Positions 8,121 through 15,549 of a DNA stretch of 64,000 nucleotides are shown here, one piece after another. The stretch covers positions 558,001 to 622,000 of the forward strand of contig NZ_CP165783.1 in NCBI RefSeq assembly GCF_000513895.2, given 5' to 3'. Under the pieces are notes generated by a model that saw only the letters and a list, made by a program, of their open reading frames with translations, did not search any database and was not told the origin of the DNA. The position numbers and the translations under genes were made by a program. This DNA comes from Ensifer sp. WSM1721. GTDB taxonomy: Bacteria > Pseudomonadota > Alphaproteobacteria > Rhizobiales > Rhizobiaceae. Each line of letters starts with the position of its first letter. The stretch's first letter is position 1.

Positions 8121-8939
8121 TCAGGGTGTCACGGCGGAAAAAATCTCGCTCCGGACGTCTGCGTCGCCTAGATAGCCCTCGATCGCGTGCGCATCCTCTC
8201 CGTTTTCGATGCTCGAGTTATTGAAGATCCCGCCAGCGAAAGTCTCTTGGGTCAGCGGCTTTCCCAAAGTCACGAGGTCATCCACATCGAGCCCGTTGTA
8301 CCAACGCGTGACTCCGGCCGGCACAGCATGCGGCCGCCTCAGCGCCGATTTTACAGCTTCCAGGGCCAGCGGTGACCCCAGTGTGGTGAATAGCGGCACC
8401 TTCACCTTGAGTTCGCGGAGGAGCCTGAATCCAATGACCGATCCCAATGAATGCCCGACCACCACACAGCCATCGGTAAGACACGGCCTGACGACCCCGT
8501 CCACACGCAACGTCACATGGTCACGCCTCAGATATGCATAGGCCTGCCTGACCAGCAGGAGGAATAGGCCTCCCTTGAACGGAGACAACTTCTCGAGCAG
8601 GCGGAGTATTGCAAGGAAGCGGCGATCTTCGAGCGGACCCTGGGTGATCGCCTGTTCGCGCTCGATCAGCTCGCGTGTAAGACCTCTTTCAAGTGCGACC
8701 TGATGGAGCGCCGACGTCACGAATTCCCGCTCCTCGTCGTCGCCTGGGATTCCCATGGCCACGGCCTGTTCCGGGGTTGCCGGCTCCGTCGCACCCGCCA
8801 GAACGTCTCCGTAGAAAGGCGCCACGATTTCGATGCTAGCGAGCTCGCCCGGATCCCCGAGGAAACCTGTCCACTCCCGGCGGATAATCTCCGAGCTCTT
8901 TCCTTGCTGGTTGATGCCATGAAGGAAGACGAGACGCAT
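8121..8939 (-). CDS. Alpha/beta-hydrolase, 272 aa
   Basis: The chosen ATG at 8939 has GGAGAGG immediately upstream and gives MRLVFLHGINQQGKS; a longer frame adds 28 residues without support. HGINQQG supplies the oxyanion loop after the first strand. GHSLGSVIGF near residue 165 is the nucleophile elbow with the catalytic Ser. An Asp is likely in the LDVDDLVT region and a C-terminal His in DAHAIEGYLG. The TLGSPLAL strand resembles lipase or PGAP1-like serine esterases. No signal peptide is visible, so it is probably cytosolic. The substrate is unknown. It stands alone between remnants. Confidence 0.75.
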   Translation of the reverse strand: MRLVFLHGINQQGKSSEIIRREWTGFLGDPGELASIEIVAPFYGDVLAGATEPATPEQAVAMGIPGDDEEREFVTSALHQVALERGLTRELIEREQAITQGPLEDRRFLAILRLLEKLSPFKGGLFLLLVRQAYAYLRRDHVTLRVDGVVRPCLTDGCVVVGHSLGSVIGFRLLRELKVKVPLFTTLGSPLALEAVKSALRRPHAVPAGVTRWYNGLDVDDLVTLGKPLTQETFAGGIFNNSSIENGEDAHAIEGYLGDADVRSEIFSAVTP

Positions 8940-9593
8940 CAGACCTCTCCGTATTAGATCAAATCCGCAAAAAAGGCCGGACGCGATCGGAAATGTGGTG
9001 AACGCATGCGGCAGGAACCTCATTTCTCAACCCGAGCGATGCCCCTCAAACGGTGAGCCTGGTGATGTACAGGAGGCCCTAAGGCGGGCCGCACTCGGGA
9101 TCCCAGCCCCCAAATCCGCTCCAATTGAGTAGCCGTCCGGATATGCCCTCGGAACGGCACCGCTCGAAGCTCGATCCAGCATATACATGCTACCTAAATT
9201 AGAGACGAAACATAGCTATGTCATTTCCGGATGTGATTTGGGCTGAGCGGGAGGTCTCGGTTGGCGCGCTGAGAAGCTTCGGCGACGTTGATGACATCGG
9301 CTCCCCGGCGAATTTTCGCGCGCGAGCTCACGATGCACACGCTCGGCGAGGTGATCGCCGCCGGCGACACGGTTTTGCAGACCGTTCCCTCAACGGCAGT
9401 CTTGTCGTCGTGAGCTCGCACAGCCGACGGTCACCCGTTGATCCAGTATGCAGGAGGGGTCGATCACACCAGAGGTCATCTAGTTCTGAAAAAAGATTTA
9501 TTCTACAAATTCTTAATGTCAATACTTCAGGTTGATGTTGAGCTTCCGAGGTTCAGCCGCTGCACTAGTCAATTCCGGCGTTTCTGATGGGAT
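8940..9593. other. Intergenic, about 650 bases, no supported gene
   Basis: No frame with a plausible start and composition. A plus-strand frame near 9310-9410 reads LGEVIAAGDTVLQTVPS, vaguely like a piece of a membrane-fusion protein, but is too short to name. The base composition is more mixed than in neighbouring genes, and the region leads into the RepC remnant. Confidence 0.35.
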
Positions 9594-9601
9594 GACTGGT
9601 C

Positions 9602-9821
9602 GGCGTCAGCCCGAGCGCCTATCAGGACGCCTGCGAGATCCTTGGACCGCAGAACGCCCCGGCGGTTATCGTCTGTATCCTCGAAAAGGGCAGGCACAGA
9701 GAACGCCGGCGGCTACTTGCGCAATCTGACACGCAAGACTGCGTGCGGCGAGTTCTCGCTTGGGCCAATGTTGATGGCGTTGACGCGGGCGAACGGCGCC
9801 TCGGGCCGCAAGGCTTCGTAG
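9602..9821 (+). pseudogene. repC: RepC replication initiator, C-terminal remnant
   Basis: Two adjacent plus-strand frames together give the C-terminal signature of repABC-plasmid RepC. The first frame (from 9602) reads GVSPSAYQDACEILGPQ and VICILEK-like sequence. The second (from 9702) reads NAGGYLRNLTRKT and GEFSLGPMLMALTRANG, and stops at 9821. Removing one G in the run near 9688 joins them as one protein. RepC normally has ~400 residues; only the last ~75 remain, so no replication function is expected. It indicates that plasmid replication DNA was once part of this region. The fragment ends just before the AbiEii-like gene on the other strand. Confidence 0.7.
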
Positions 9822-9827
9822 CGTCCG

Positions 9828-10508
9828 CTAGTTCTTTGCACCAGTGCAGATGGTTTCCAGGAGTTCAATCGTCAATGACTGAGCCACGTGCGGAATATCG
9901 GAGAAGCTCTCTCGGTGGAGAAGTCTCGTCATGATGGCTTTCGCGAACTGCGCGTTCATCTGGCGAGCAACTTTCAGTGCCGCCTCGCATTTATCGTGGA
10001 ACGGCGTTAAGGCGTCATTGAGGTACTGCACGCCGTGAGTTTTCACGACGCAGGCGATGTCGAACATGTCGCGGGGCTGCATCGCGGCGCCGCGGTAGTA
10101 AATCTTCTTTGCGATGATTTCCCCGGGGGTCTCGAGCAGAACGTCTCGGCCGCGCACCTCCGCTCTCACCGTCGGGTTTCCGGTCAGGCTGGGGGCACAG
10201 ATAAAGTCGATCTCGCCGACACTTTCGAAAACGATCTTCAACGTCCGCGATCCATCGAACTCATAACCGTCAGGGTTGATGTCGAGCGCGTAGCCCTGCG
10301 TCTTCGGATTCAGATATGGCAGAAGTTGAGGATCATCGAGGAAGATGTCGACGTCGAAACTCTCGCGGTGATCGATCTGGAGCATCAGGGCCGTACCGCC
10401 CCCAAAAGTCCAACTGTCGATCAGAGTAAGTTCGGAGTTTGCTTGCTCGATGATGCGGCAAGCCTGGTCAAACAGGTCGCTCCATCTGCTGACCGGGTGT
10501 TCGACCAA
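9828..10508 (-). CDS. AbiEii/AbiGii-type nucleotidyltransferase (putative toxin), 226 aa
   Basis: Residues ~30-60 carry the family signature: TFGGGTALMLQIDHRESFDV followed by DIFLDD. This gives the glycine-rich loop, the R-x-S and the D-x-D metal site of a DNA polymerase beta-like nucleotidyltransferase. Further on are EVRGRDVLLETPGEIIAKK and RDMFDIACV, also typical. In AbiE toxin-antitoxin systems this protein is the toxin; related MenT toxins add nucleotides to tRNA. The TTG start directly follows the TAG of the upstream 89-residue gene, so translation is probably coupled. The canonical AbiEi winged-helix antitoxin is absent. The start is uncertain because no ATG lies near the N terminus. 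Confidence 0.8.
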   Translation of the reverse strand: MVEHPVSRWSDLFDQACRIIEQANSELTLIDSWTFGGGTALMLQIDHRESFDVDIFLDDPQLLPYLNPKTQGYALDINPDGYEFDGSRTLKIVFESVGEIDFICAPSLTGNPTVRAEVRGRDVLLETPGEIIAKKIYYRGAAMQPRDMFDIACVVKTHGVQYLNDALTPFHDKCEAALKVARQMNAQFAKAIMTRLLHRESFSDIPHVAQSLTIELLETICTGAKN

Positions 10509-10778
10509 CTACGCCGCTCGCGCCAAAGGGAGGGGGTAGCCAGCAAGTGCCGAGAACTTCCGTGCCAGGTCGGAGGCGGCCGTCGGATCGACGTGCATTT
10601 CGTCCAAAAACAAGATCTGTAGATTCTCGTCCACCTCGGAAAAGAAGGAAAATACCGAAGGATCGCAAGAGACTGCGCTGGCAGGATCGGAAATCTTGGA
10701 TGCCAACTGCTCAGCCGAAAGGGTCGTCCCATAAGGGGCGTTGACAGTGGACAGAACCTTTACTGCAACGATCGACAT
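10509..10778 (-). CDS. Small protein paired with AbiEii-like toxin, 89 aa
   Basis: ATG at 10778, with AGGA a few bases upstream; the frame extends upstream without a ribosome binding site. The peptide starts MSIVAVKVLSTVNAPYG and contains FFSEVDENLQILFLDEMHVD. It resembles no family I can name. Its stop is immediately followed by the start of the nucleotidyltransferase, an arrangement typical of a toxin-antitoxin operon, so an antitoxin or regulatory role is an inference from position. It is much shorter than AbiEi antitoxins (about 200-300 aa). Confidence 0.55.
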   Translation of the reverse strand: MSIVAVKVLSTVNAPYGTTLSAEQLASKISDPASAVSCDPSVFSFFSEVDENLQILFLDEMHVDPTAASDLARKFSALAGYPLPLARAA

Positions 10779-10980
10779 CTTCCTGAACCACAGTACTCTT
10801 AGAATTCTACATATATCGCCACGATGTCTGCGAAACAAGGATAGCAAGTGAAGAGGTTGTTACATGTTATCGGATGGCTCGGATAGCCGGAACAAATTGA
10901 TGTCAAACTCGAAGGGTCTTTTAGGCGTCTGCCCTGATGCAAGACGTTTGCCCCTTTTCGGCCGTCGCGTGGCCGACGAC

Positions 10981-11370
10981 TCAGAACAGATACGGTTTGT
11001 CCGCCCAGGCGAGCAGGACCGCGGCATCGCGATCGGGCAAGCGCACACGCTCGGCACGCAGCCCCTTTGCGATCGCATGACCGACATCGGGATCGACCCA
11101 ATGGCCGTGCGTCATGAGAAAATACCAAGGCGCTCGAGGCGATCCGCGAAGCGGGAGCGAGCCGTGAGAAGGTGATGGAGTACCTCGGGAAATAGCCCCG
11201 ACCCCGATCGTGCGGAGTATGCCCCTATCGCGCACGCCAGACTGAAAGATCAAAAGTAATCTCCTGGCGATACGTTCAGCAGCTTCGCAATCGCGGCGGA
11301 GCCCTTTTTCAGCCAGGATTTCCGTGAAGACCTCGTCCAGCAAGTTTGATGCCAGCCGGTGAAATCGCAT
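10981..11370 (-). pseudogene. Mosaic open frame of gene fragments
   Basis: The frame is open for 129 codons but looks assembled from parts. Residues 1-50 (MRFHRLASNLLDEVFTEILA, then a helical AERIARRLLLIFQS) look like a genuine small protein. Residues ~58-85 are antisense to a DUF3606 remnant. The last ~44 (MTHGHWVDPDVGHAIAKGLR through AWADKPYLF) look coding again, with an internal ATG at 11115. No good ribosome binding site was seen for the first ATG. I recognise no function. Confidence 0.35.
11127..11195 (+). pseudogene. DUF3606 C-terminal remnant
   Basis: A plus-strand frame of 22 codons reads KALEAIREAGASREKVMEYL before GK and stop, matching the final helices of DUF3606 proteins (compare REIIRDAGNSREKANELAEK in the intact gene at 7500-7685). 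A TGA lies only four codons upstream, so there is no start and most of the gene is missing. Confidence 0.5.
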
Positions 11371-11579
11371 CTGAATGCTCGTGCCGCTTCGGCATGGCGC
11401 GGCCTCCTGATTTAGGGCGAAGCGTCGATCTTTCAGCCACCGGCGCCGGTACCATCAGCCGATGTTGATCAAAGTGTAGCCTCTGCGACGAGATGGCGAG
11501 TCATATGATCGCGCCTAGGCGCGGCCGAGCGCCAGATGACGATGGATCTCAGGCAAGTCCGGGCGGAGACCTAAACTGC

Positions 11580-11612
11580 GAGTGCCCGCGCAGGGGACTA
11601 GAGCGGGCACTC
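11580..11612. repeat. GC-rich 10-bp hairpin
   Basis: The arms GAGTGCCCGC (11580-11589) and GCGGGCACTC (11603-11612) are perfectly complementary around a 13-nt loop. A second, weaker hairpin (ATGCCGA / TCGGCAT, 11634-11652) lies 22 nt away. Both are downstream of the SRAP gene on the minus strand and could end its transcript, but neither has a T tract. Confidence 0.5.
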
Positions 11613-11707
11613 CTAGCAGGTTGGGGGACCTGAATGCCGAATTGCTCGGCATCAACTTAACTTGCGCTGTGCGCTTTGGTTCCGCCTGACCATCGGCGCG
11701 CGAACAC

Positions 11708-12421
11708 TCATGCAACAGGTTCGGTCGGATCGAGGATGTCGGCGGTGTCGTTCTTCGGAGAGCCGACCTTTCGATGGATCGGCCACATCGTCATCAAGTC
11801 AGCCGGGAACGGTTTCATCAGGTTGTACGGATCCGGCTCCGGCGACAGCCAGCGCTCGTAGTCCTCCCGGTGGAGGATGACCGGCATGCGGTCATGGATG
11901 GTCGCCATCATCTCGTTCGGCGGGCAGGTGATGACGCAGAAGGTGCGGATGTCCTCGCCGGTTTGCGGATTGCGCCAGCTTTCCCAGACGCCGGCGAGCG
12001 CGAACGGCTCGCCGGACTTCATGGCGATGGCATAGGGCTGCTTGTTCTTGCCTGTGCCGAAAATGTCCTTCCACTCGAAAAAGCCGTCGATCGGTATGAG
12101 GCAGCGCCGGCTGGCGTAGGCTTTCTTGAACATGCCGTTGGATGAGATGCCCTCGCATCGGGCGTTGACCGGCGGCGGTCGGCCGGGCCTCGTCTCCTTC
12201 ATCCAGCCTGGAATCAAGCCCCACCGGGCACTGACGAAGGTCGGACCGAAGACGTCCGGGTCGCGGACGACGTCGCGGATGATGATCGGGTAATAGAGCG
12301 AGGGCGCGCCGTTGTAGCGCGGGAACTGGTTCGCCAGCCCCTCGACACGTTCGCGCTGCGCGAAAGAGAAGTTGCGCAGCAGCTCGCCAAGCGTGCTTTT
12401 GATGTAGATGCGTCCGCACAT
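11708..12421 (-). CDS. yedK: SOS-response-associated peptidase (SRAP/YedK/HMCES family), 237 aa
   Basis: The mature N terminus MCGR places the catalytic Cys at position 2, which in this family forms a thiazolidine crosslink to abasic sites in single-stranded DNA. Further conserved elements are PRYNGAPSLYYP, the ARWGLIPGWM segment, RCLIPIDGFFEWK and TCPPNEMMATIHDRMPVIL, including the His near the active site. The length is typical. It lies downstream of four overlapping small genes on the same strand and ~1.1 kb from two Ku genes, so it belongs to a DNA-repair neighbourhood. A LexA site was not identified. Confidence 0.9.
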   Translation of the reverse strand: MCGRIYIKSTLGELLRNFSFAQRERVEGLANQFPRYNGAPSLYYPIIIRDVVRDPDVFGPTFVSARWGLIPGWMKETRPGRPPPVNARCEGISSNGMFKKAYASRRCLIPIDGFFEWKDIFGTGKNKQPYAIAMKSGEPFALAGVWESWRNPQTGEDIRTFCVITCPPNEMMATIHDRMPVILHREDYERWLSPEPDPYNLMKPFPADLMTMWPIHRKVGSPKNDTADILDPTEPVA

Positions 12422-12479
12422 CGGCTTTCCTCTCCAGGCGGCAAAGGTATAGTGGCTGACCGCGGTGTCAACTCGCAGA

Positions 12480-12812
12480 TCAGCGCGTAACCTTTCCGAC
12501 CTTGATCACATTGCCATCCTTGTTCCTGCACTTGGCGCAGCGCAGCTTCCGCGCCAACGGCAGGATTGGTTGCTTGGCCCCGAATTTCTTCACCAAGGCA
12601 CGCCGATCCAATCTGCTTTCGCGGCCGCATGCGCGGCACTCGCAAAAGAGCTCGTACCATTCCGGCAGATTTGCGAAGGTGATTTCTTCTGGAGAGCCGG
12701 CCGGCGCCGCCGCACCGTCGGCCGGCTGGCTCGAGAGAGCAATCCCTCCTTGGCAAGCATGGTGCTTCCGTAATTTAACTTGCAGCGGTCGTAGAACTTG
12801 TTCGTCGTCCTC
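12480..12812 (-). CDS. Zn-ribbon protein, start unresolved
   Basis: This minus-strand frame ends at 12480 and contains NLPEWYELFCECRACGRESR, then a helix with VKKFGAKQPILPLARK and LRCAKCRNKDGN. Two CxxC pairs (CRAC and CAKC, ~34 residues apart) form a probable zinc ribbon, matching a family of short rhizobial proteins. The frame runs back to a stop at 12815 but has no ATG or GTG, and its only TTG codons lie after the first CxxC. Either it starts at a non-standard codon (an AAGGAGGGATT sequence near 12748 is suggestive), it is reached by frameshifting from the upstream overlapping gene, or it is broken by an indel. Confidence 0.5.
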   Translation of the reverse strand, partial: EDDEQVLRPLQVKLRKHHACQGGIALSSQPADGAAAPAGSPEEITFANLPEWYELFCECRACGRESRLDRRALVKKFGAKQPILPLARKLRCAKCRNKDGNVIKVGKVTR

Positions 12813-12982
12813 TTACAGCCGTTCGCCAGCGCAAGTTCCGTCAGCAGGCCCGGCATGCTTCGCTCACCGATCCGCTCCAGCATTGCCTTTGCATCGTAGA
12901 TTCTGCTGACGCCGCATTCGCATTCAATCCGGATCTTTTCACCGGCGAATTCCGAAAGCCACCAGGATCCCGATCTAGGCAT
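12590..12982 (-). CDS. Small Zn-finger-like protein (MPRSGSWW family)
   Basis: The ATG at 12982 overlaps the end of the upstream gene by 8 nt. The first ~80 residues, MPRSGSWWLSEFAGEKIRIE then CECGVSRIYDAKAMLERIG and NKFYDRCKLNYGS, match a rhizobial family with scattered Cys (about three here) and a P-x-L-L helix. After residue ~80 the composition becomes Arg/Ser-rich and the coding signal moves to the -1 or +1 frame (the 12480-12812 frame), so the C-terminal ~50 residues are probably not conserved. Function is unknown; nucleic-acid binding is only a guess from the Cys pattern. Confidence 0.6.
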   Translation of the reverse strand: MPRSGSWWLSEFAGEKIRIECECGVSRIYDAKAMLERIGERSMPGLLTELALANGCKRTTNKFYDRCKLNYGSTMLAKEGLLSRASRPTVRRRRPALQKKSPSQICRNGTSSFASAAHAAAKADWIGVPW

Positions 12983-13145
12983 GTCGTGACTTCCATTCCG
13001 GCCGGTGCTGGAAGCAGAACCAGGCAGGCTCGGACTTGCCGACGGCAAAGCCGAAGCCGCCCCATTTCTCACAGCCGGGGTGTTCGCAATAGTGCTCATA
13101 GAGTGCGGTGTCGTTGCGCCGATCTGCGCCACCTTCGTCGCTCAT
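12975..13145 (-). CDS. Small Cys/His-rich protein, 56 aa
   Basis: ATG at 13145, with AAGGAG ideally spaced (6 nt) and a one-base TGATG overlap with the upstream stop. The peptide contains YCEHPGCEKWGGFGFAVG and WFCFQHRPEW, a compact C-x4-C...C-x2-H arrangement suggesting one bound zinc. Similar small proteins recur in rhizobial genomes without known function. The position inside an overlapping run of four short genes ending in SRAP suggests translational coupling. The frame extends upstream, but the start is fixed by the ribosome binding site and the overlap. Confidence 0.7.
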   Translation of the reverse strand: MSDEGGADRRNDTALYEHYCEHPGCEKWGGFGFAVGKSEPAWFCFQHRPEWKSRHA

Positions 13146-13375
13146 CATGAGCTCCTTGCCGTCTCTCTGTCGTGTGCCGGTTTCCAGCCACGGGTGAAAC
13201 CCAGACTCATCGCTATTTCGGCGAGCGCGAGTTGTTCGCGGAGGTACTTGCAGTCGGCAAGGAGAGTGCGGATCGTCGCTTCGGCGTCGCCGCCATGCCA
13301 AGCCAGTGCGGCGGCGACATCATCCAACCAGTCGTCGTACTTTTCGACGTCGGATCGATCCTTTACGGCAGACAT
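13145..13375 (-). CDS. Small acidic protein heading the Zn-ribbon operon, 76 aa
   Basis: Begins MSAVKDRSDVEKYDDWLDDV and continues with helical sequence (ATIRTLLADCKYLREQLALA). Its TGA stop overlaps the next ATG by one base. No family is recognised; it is predicted to be soluble and alpha-helical. It is the first gene of the compact minus-strand set leading to SRAP. The gap of ~180 bases between it and the Ku genes is likely to hold the operon's promoter. Confidence 0.55.
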   Translation of the reverse strand: MSAVKDRSDVEKYDDWLDDVAAALAWHGGDAEATIRTLLADCKYLREQLALAEIAMSLGFTRGWKPAHDRETARSS

Positions 13376-13557
13376 GGCTTTTCCTCCCCCGCGGACACAA
13401 GGTTGTGGCTCTTGAAAAATTGTCAGATGGCGGCGTTAGCGCCGACGGAATGTTCTTATTATGTTCTCATTCGCGGGTGAGTCAATGAGGCTTTTGGGGC
13501 TGCATCGGAACTAGGGAAGTCGCCGGGACGACGACGGGGACGGAGTTGCAGCAGCCT

Positions 13558-14376
13558 CTACGATTTCTTGCGGCCGGACTGCTTTTTCTCGAGGCTCTCC
13601 TTGAGAGCCGACATAAGATCGATGACGTTGCCGGTGTAGGTCGGCTCGTCGCCCTTGCCTATCGGCTTGGCCCCCTTCTTTGCCGACTTCCGCTTGCTCT
13701 CGATGATTTCCTTGAGCTTTTCCTGCACCGGGTCGCGCACCATGTTCGGATTCCACGGTTTGCTCCTCTCCTCGATCAGCGTGGTGACGAGACTCATCAG
13801 CTTGGGATCGTTGTCGCCATCGCCGATATCGTCGAAGTAGTGCTCCGGCTTTCTGACCTCGTCGCCATAGCGCAGCGTCCAAACGACGATCCCCTTTCCG
13901 CACGGCTCCAGCATTACGGCGCGCTCTCGGCGGCCGATGACGAGCCTCGATATGCCGACGACCTTCTCGGCCTCCATGGCGTCCCGGATGACGCTGAACG
14001 CCTCGTGCCCGACCTCGTCCGACGGCGTCAGGTAGTGCGGCTTCTCGAGCCAGACCCACTCGATCGTGTTACGCGGCACGAACATTTCGATGTCGATTGT
14101 CCTGGCACTTTCGAGGGCGACACTCTCCAGTTCCTCATCCTCGATCACGAGGAAGTCGTTTTCGCCGCGTTCATAGCCCTTCGCTTCGTCTTCTTCCCGG
14201 ACTTCCTTGCCAGTTTCCGCGTCGACATATCTGGAGACGACGCGATTGTTCGTCTTGCGGTTCAGGGTATGGAAGCGGACCTTCTCAGATTCGCTGGTCG
14301 CCGGCATCATCGAAACAGGGCAGGTGACGAGCGAGAGCTTCAGGTAGCCTTTCCAGTATGGACGTGGGGGCGCCAT
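13558..14376 (-). CDS. ku: Ku protein (non-homologous end joining), first of two
   Basis: Bacterial Ku of 272 aa. It begins RPYWKGYLKLSLVTCPVSM and has FHTLNRKTNNRV, KGYERGENDFLVIEDEEL and YYLTPSD-like (HYLTPSDEVGHEAFSVIRDA) segments of the Ku core, with a short basic tail ending KKQSGRKKS. Ku dimers thread onto double-strand break ends and recruit LigD. The ribosome binding site is GAGGTGAAGG. It starts 11 nt after the stop of the second ku gene, so the two are one transcript. In S. meliloti, paired Ku proteins can act as a heterodimer (Ku3-Ku4); this pair may correspond. No ligD is in the window. Confidence 0.92.
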   Translation of the reverse strand: MAPPRPYWKGYLKLSLVTCPVSMMPATSESEKVRFHTLNRKTNNRVVSRYVDAETGKEVREEDEAKGYERGENDFLVIEDEELESVALESARTIDIEMFVPRNTIEWVWLEKPHYLTPSDEVGHEAFSVIRDAMEAEKVVGISRLVIGRRERAVMLEPCGKGIVVWTLRYGDEVRKPEHYFDDIGDGDNDPKLMSLVTTLIEERSKPWNPNMVRDPVQEKLKEIIESKRKSAKKGAKPIGKGDEPTYTGNVIDLMSALKESLEKKQSGRKKS

Positions 14377-14387
14377 CCTTCACCTCG

Positions 14388-15302
14388 CTAGCTGGCGCGG
14401 CGGCGTTGCGCGGGCGCACTCTTTGCGGTTGCCTTCGACTTGGCCTTCGCAGCGGTCGAGCGGGTTGCTTTTGCTCTGCCCTTGGCCGCGGCCTTGCCTT
14501 CACGCCCCTTCGACTCGGCTGCTGGCTTGAAGCCTGCGCTCTGGCGCAAGGCCTCAAGCAGTTCGTTGGGTTTCGAGACCTTCGGAGGAGCGCGCTTCGG
14601 CAGGGTCTTGCCCTCCAGCTTGGCTTTGATCAATTCGGCGAGCGCGGCTTCGTACCGGTCGTCGAACTCCTCAGCCGAGAAGGTTCCCTTTTTCATGCCG
14701 ATGATGTGCTTGGCGAGGTCGAGCATCTCGCCCTTGATCTTGATGTCGGGGATTTCCTTGAAGGCTTCCTTGGCGCTCCGGACCTCATAATCGAAGTTGA
14801 GGGTGGTGGCGATCAGCCCCTTGTCGTGCGTGCGGAGCAAGACGGTGCGCATCCGCCGGAAAAGGACTGTCTGGGCGATGGCGGCGACCTCCTTCTTGCG
14901 CATGCCGTCGCGCAGCAGCGCATAGGCCTCCGTGCCCATCTTGTCCGGTGTCAGATAATAGGGCCGGTCGAAATAGACCTTGTCGATGTCATCGCAGGAA
15001 ATGAACGCCTGGACATGCAGGGTCTTGTCGCTCTCCGGTACTGCCGAGGCAACTTCCTCCGGCTCGAGAACGACGTATCTGTCGTTGTCGAGCTCGTAGC
15101 CCTTGACCTGGTCTTCCTTCTCCACCGGCTTGCCGGTAACGCCATCGACGAATTCGCGGCGCACCCGGTTTCCGGTTTTTCGGTTGACGGTGTGGAAGGA
15201 GATCCGTTCGGAAGTCGACGTGGCGGTGTAAAGCGCCACTGGTGCGGTCACCTCGCCGAATCGAATATATCCCTTCCATTGGGCTCGTGCGGCGACTGCC
15301 AT
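14388..15302 (-). CDS. ku: Ku protein, second of two
   Basis: Paralogous Ku of 304 aa. MAVAARAQWKGYIRFGEVTA begins the core; FHTVNRKTGNRVRREFVD, KGYELDNDRYVVLEPEE and YYLTPDKMGTEAYALLRDGM follow the same order as in the neighbouring Ku. The C-terminal ~60 residues are an Ala/Lys/Arg-rich tail (for example KAAAKGRAKATRSTAAKAKS) of the kind that promotes DNA contact. ATG at 15302 has AGGAG 7 nt upstream; 13 further codons are open but unsupported. It heads the two-gene ku transcript. Confidence 0.92.
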   Translation of the reverse strand: MAVAARAQWKGYIRFGEVTAPVALYTATSTSERISFHTVNRKTGNRVRREFVDGVTGKPVEKEDQVKGYELDNDRYVVLEPEEVASAVPESDKTLHVQAFISCDDIDKVYFDRPYYLTPDKMGTEAYALLRDGMRKKEVAAIAQTVLFRRMRTVLLRTHDKGLIATTLNFDYEVRSAKEAFKEIPDIKIKGEMLDLAKHIIGMKKGTFSAEEFDDRYEAALAELIKAKLEGKTLPKRAPPKVSKPNELLEALRQSAGFKPAAESKGREGKAAAKGRAKATRSTAAKAKSKATAKSAPAQRRRAS

Positions 15303-15549
15303 TGTCTCGCTCCTGCCGCAGTATGCGGGCTCGCGAGTCAACCGAATCGCTTTCTTATTTGTTCCGGCTCAAAAACAAATCTTTTCAAGGATTTTCGAAT
15401 TGAAGCTCACACACCGCGACGAGCCTTCAGTCGTGCTTGGCGCGATCGGCCCGCTACTGCTGGCCGCAAGGAAGGGTATCCGGTGATCTGCGTCGAGACA
15501 CGGCACATGGGCGTGGGCTTACTCATGCTGAACATAAAGGATGCGATCG

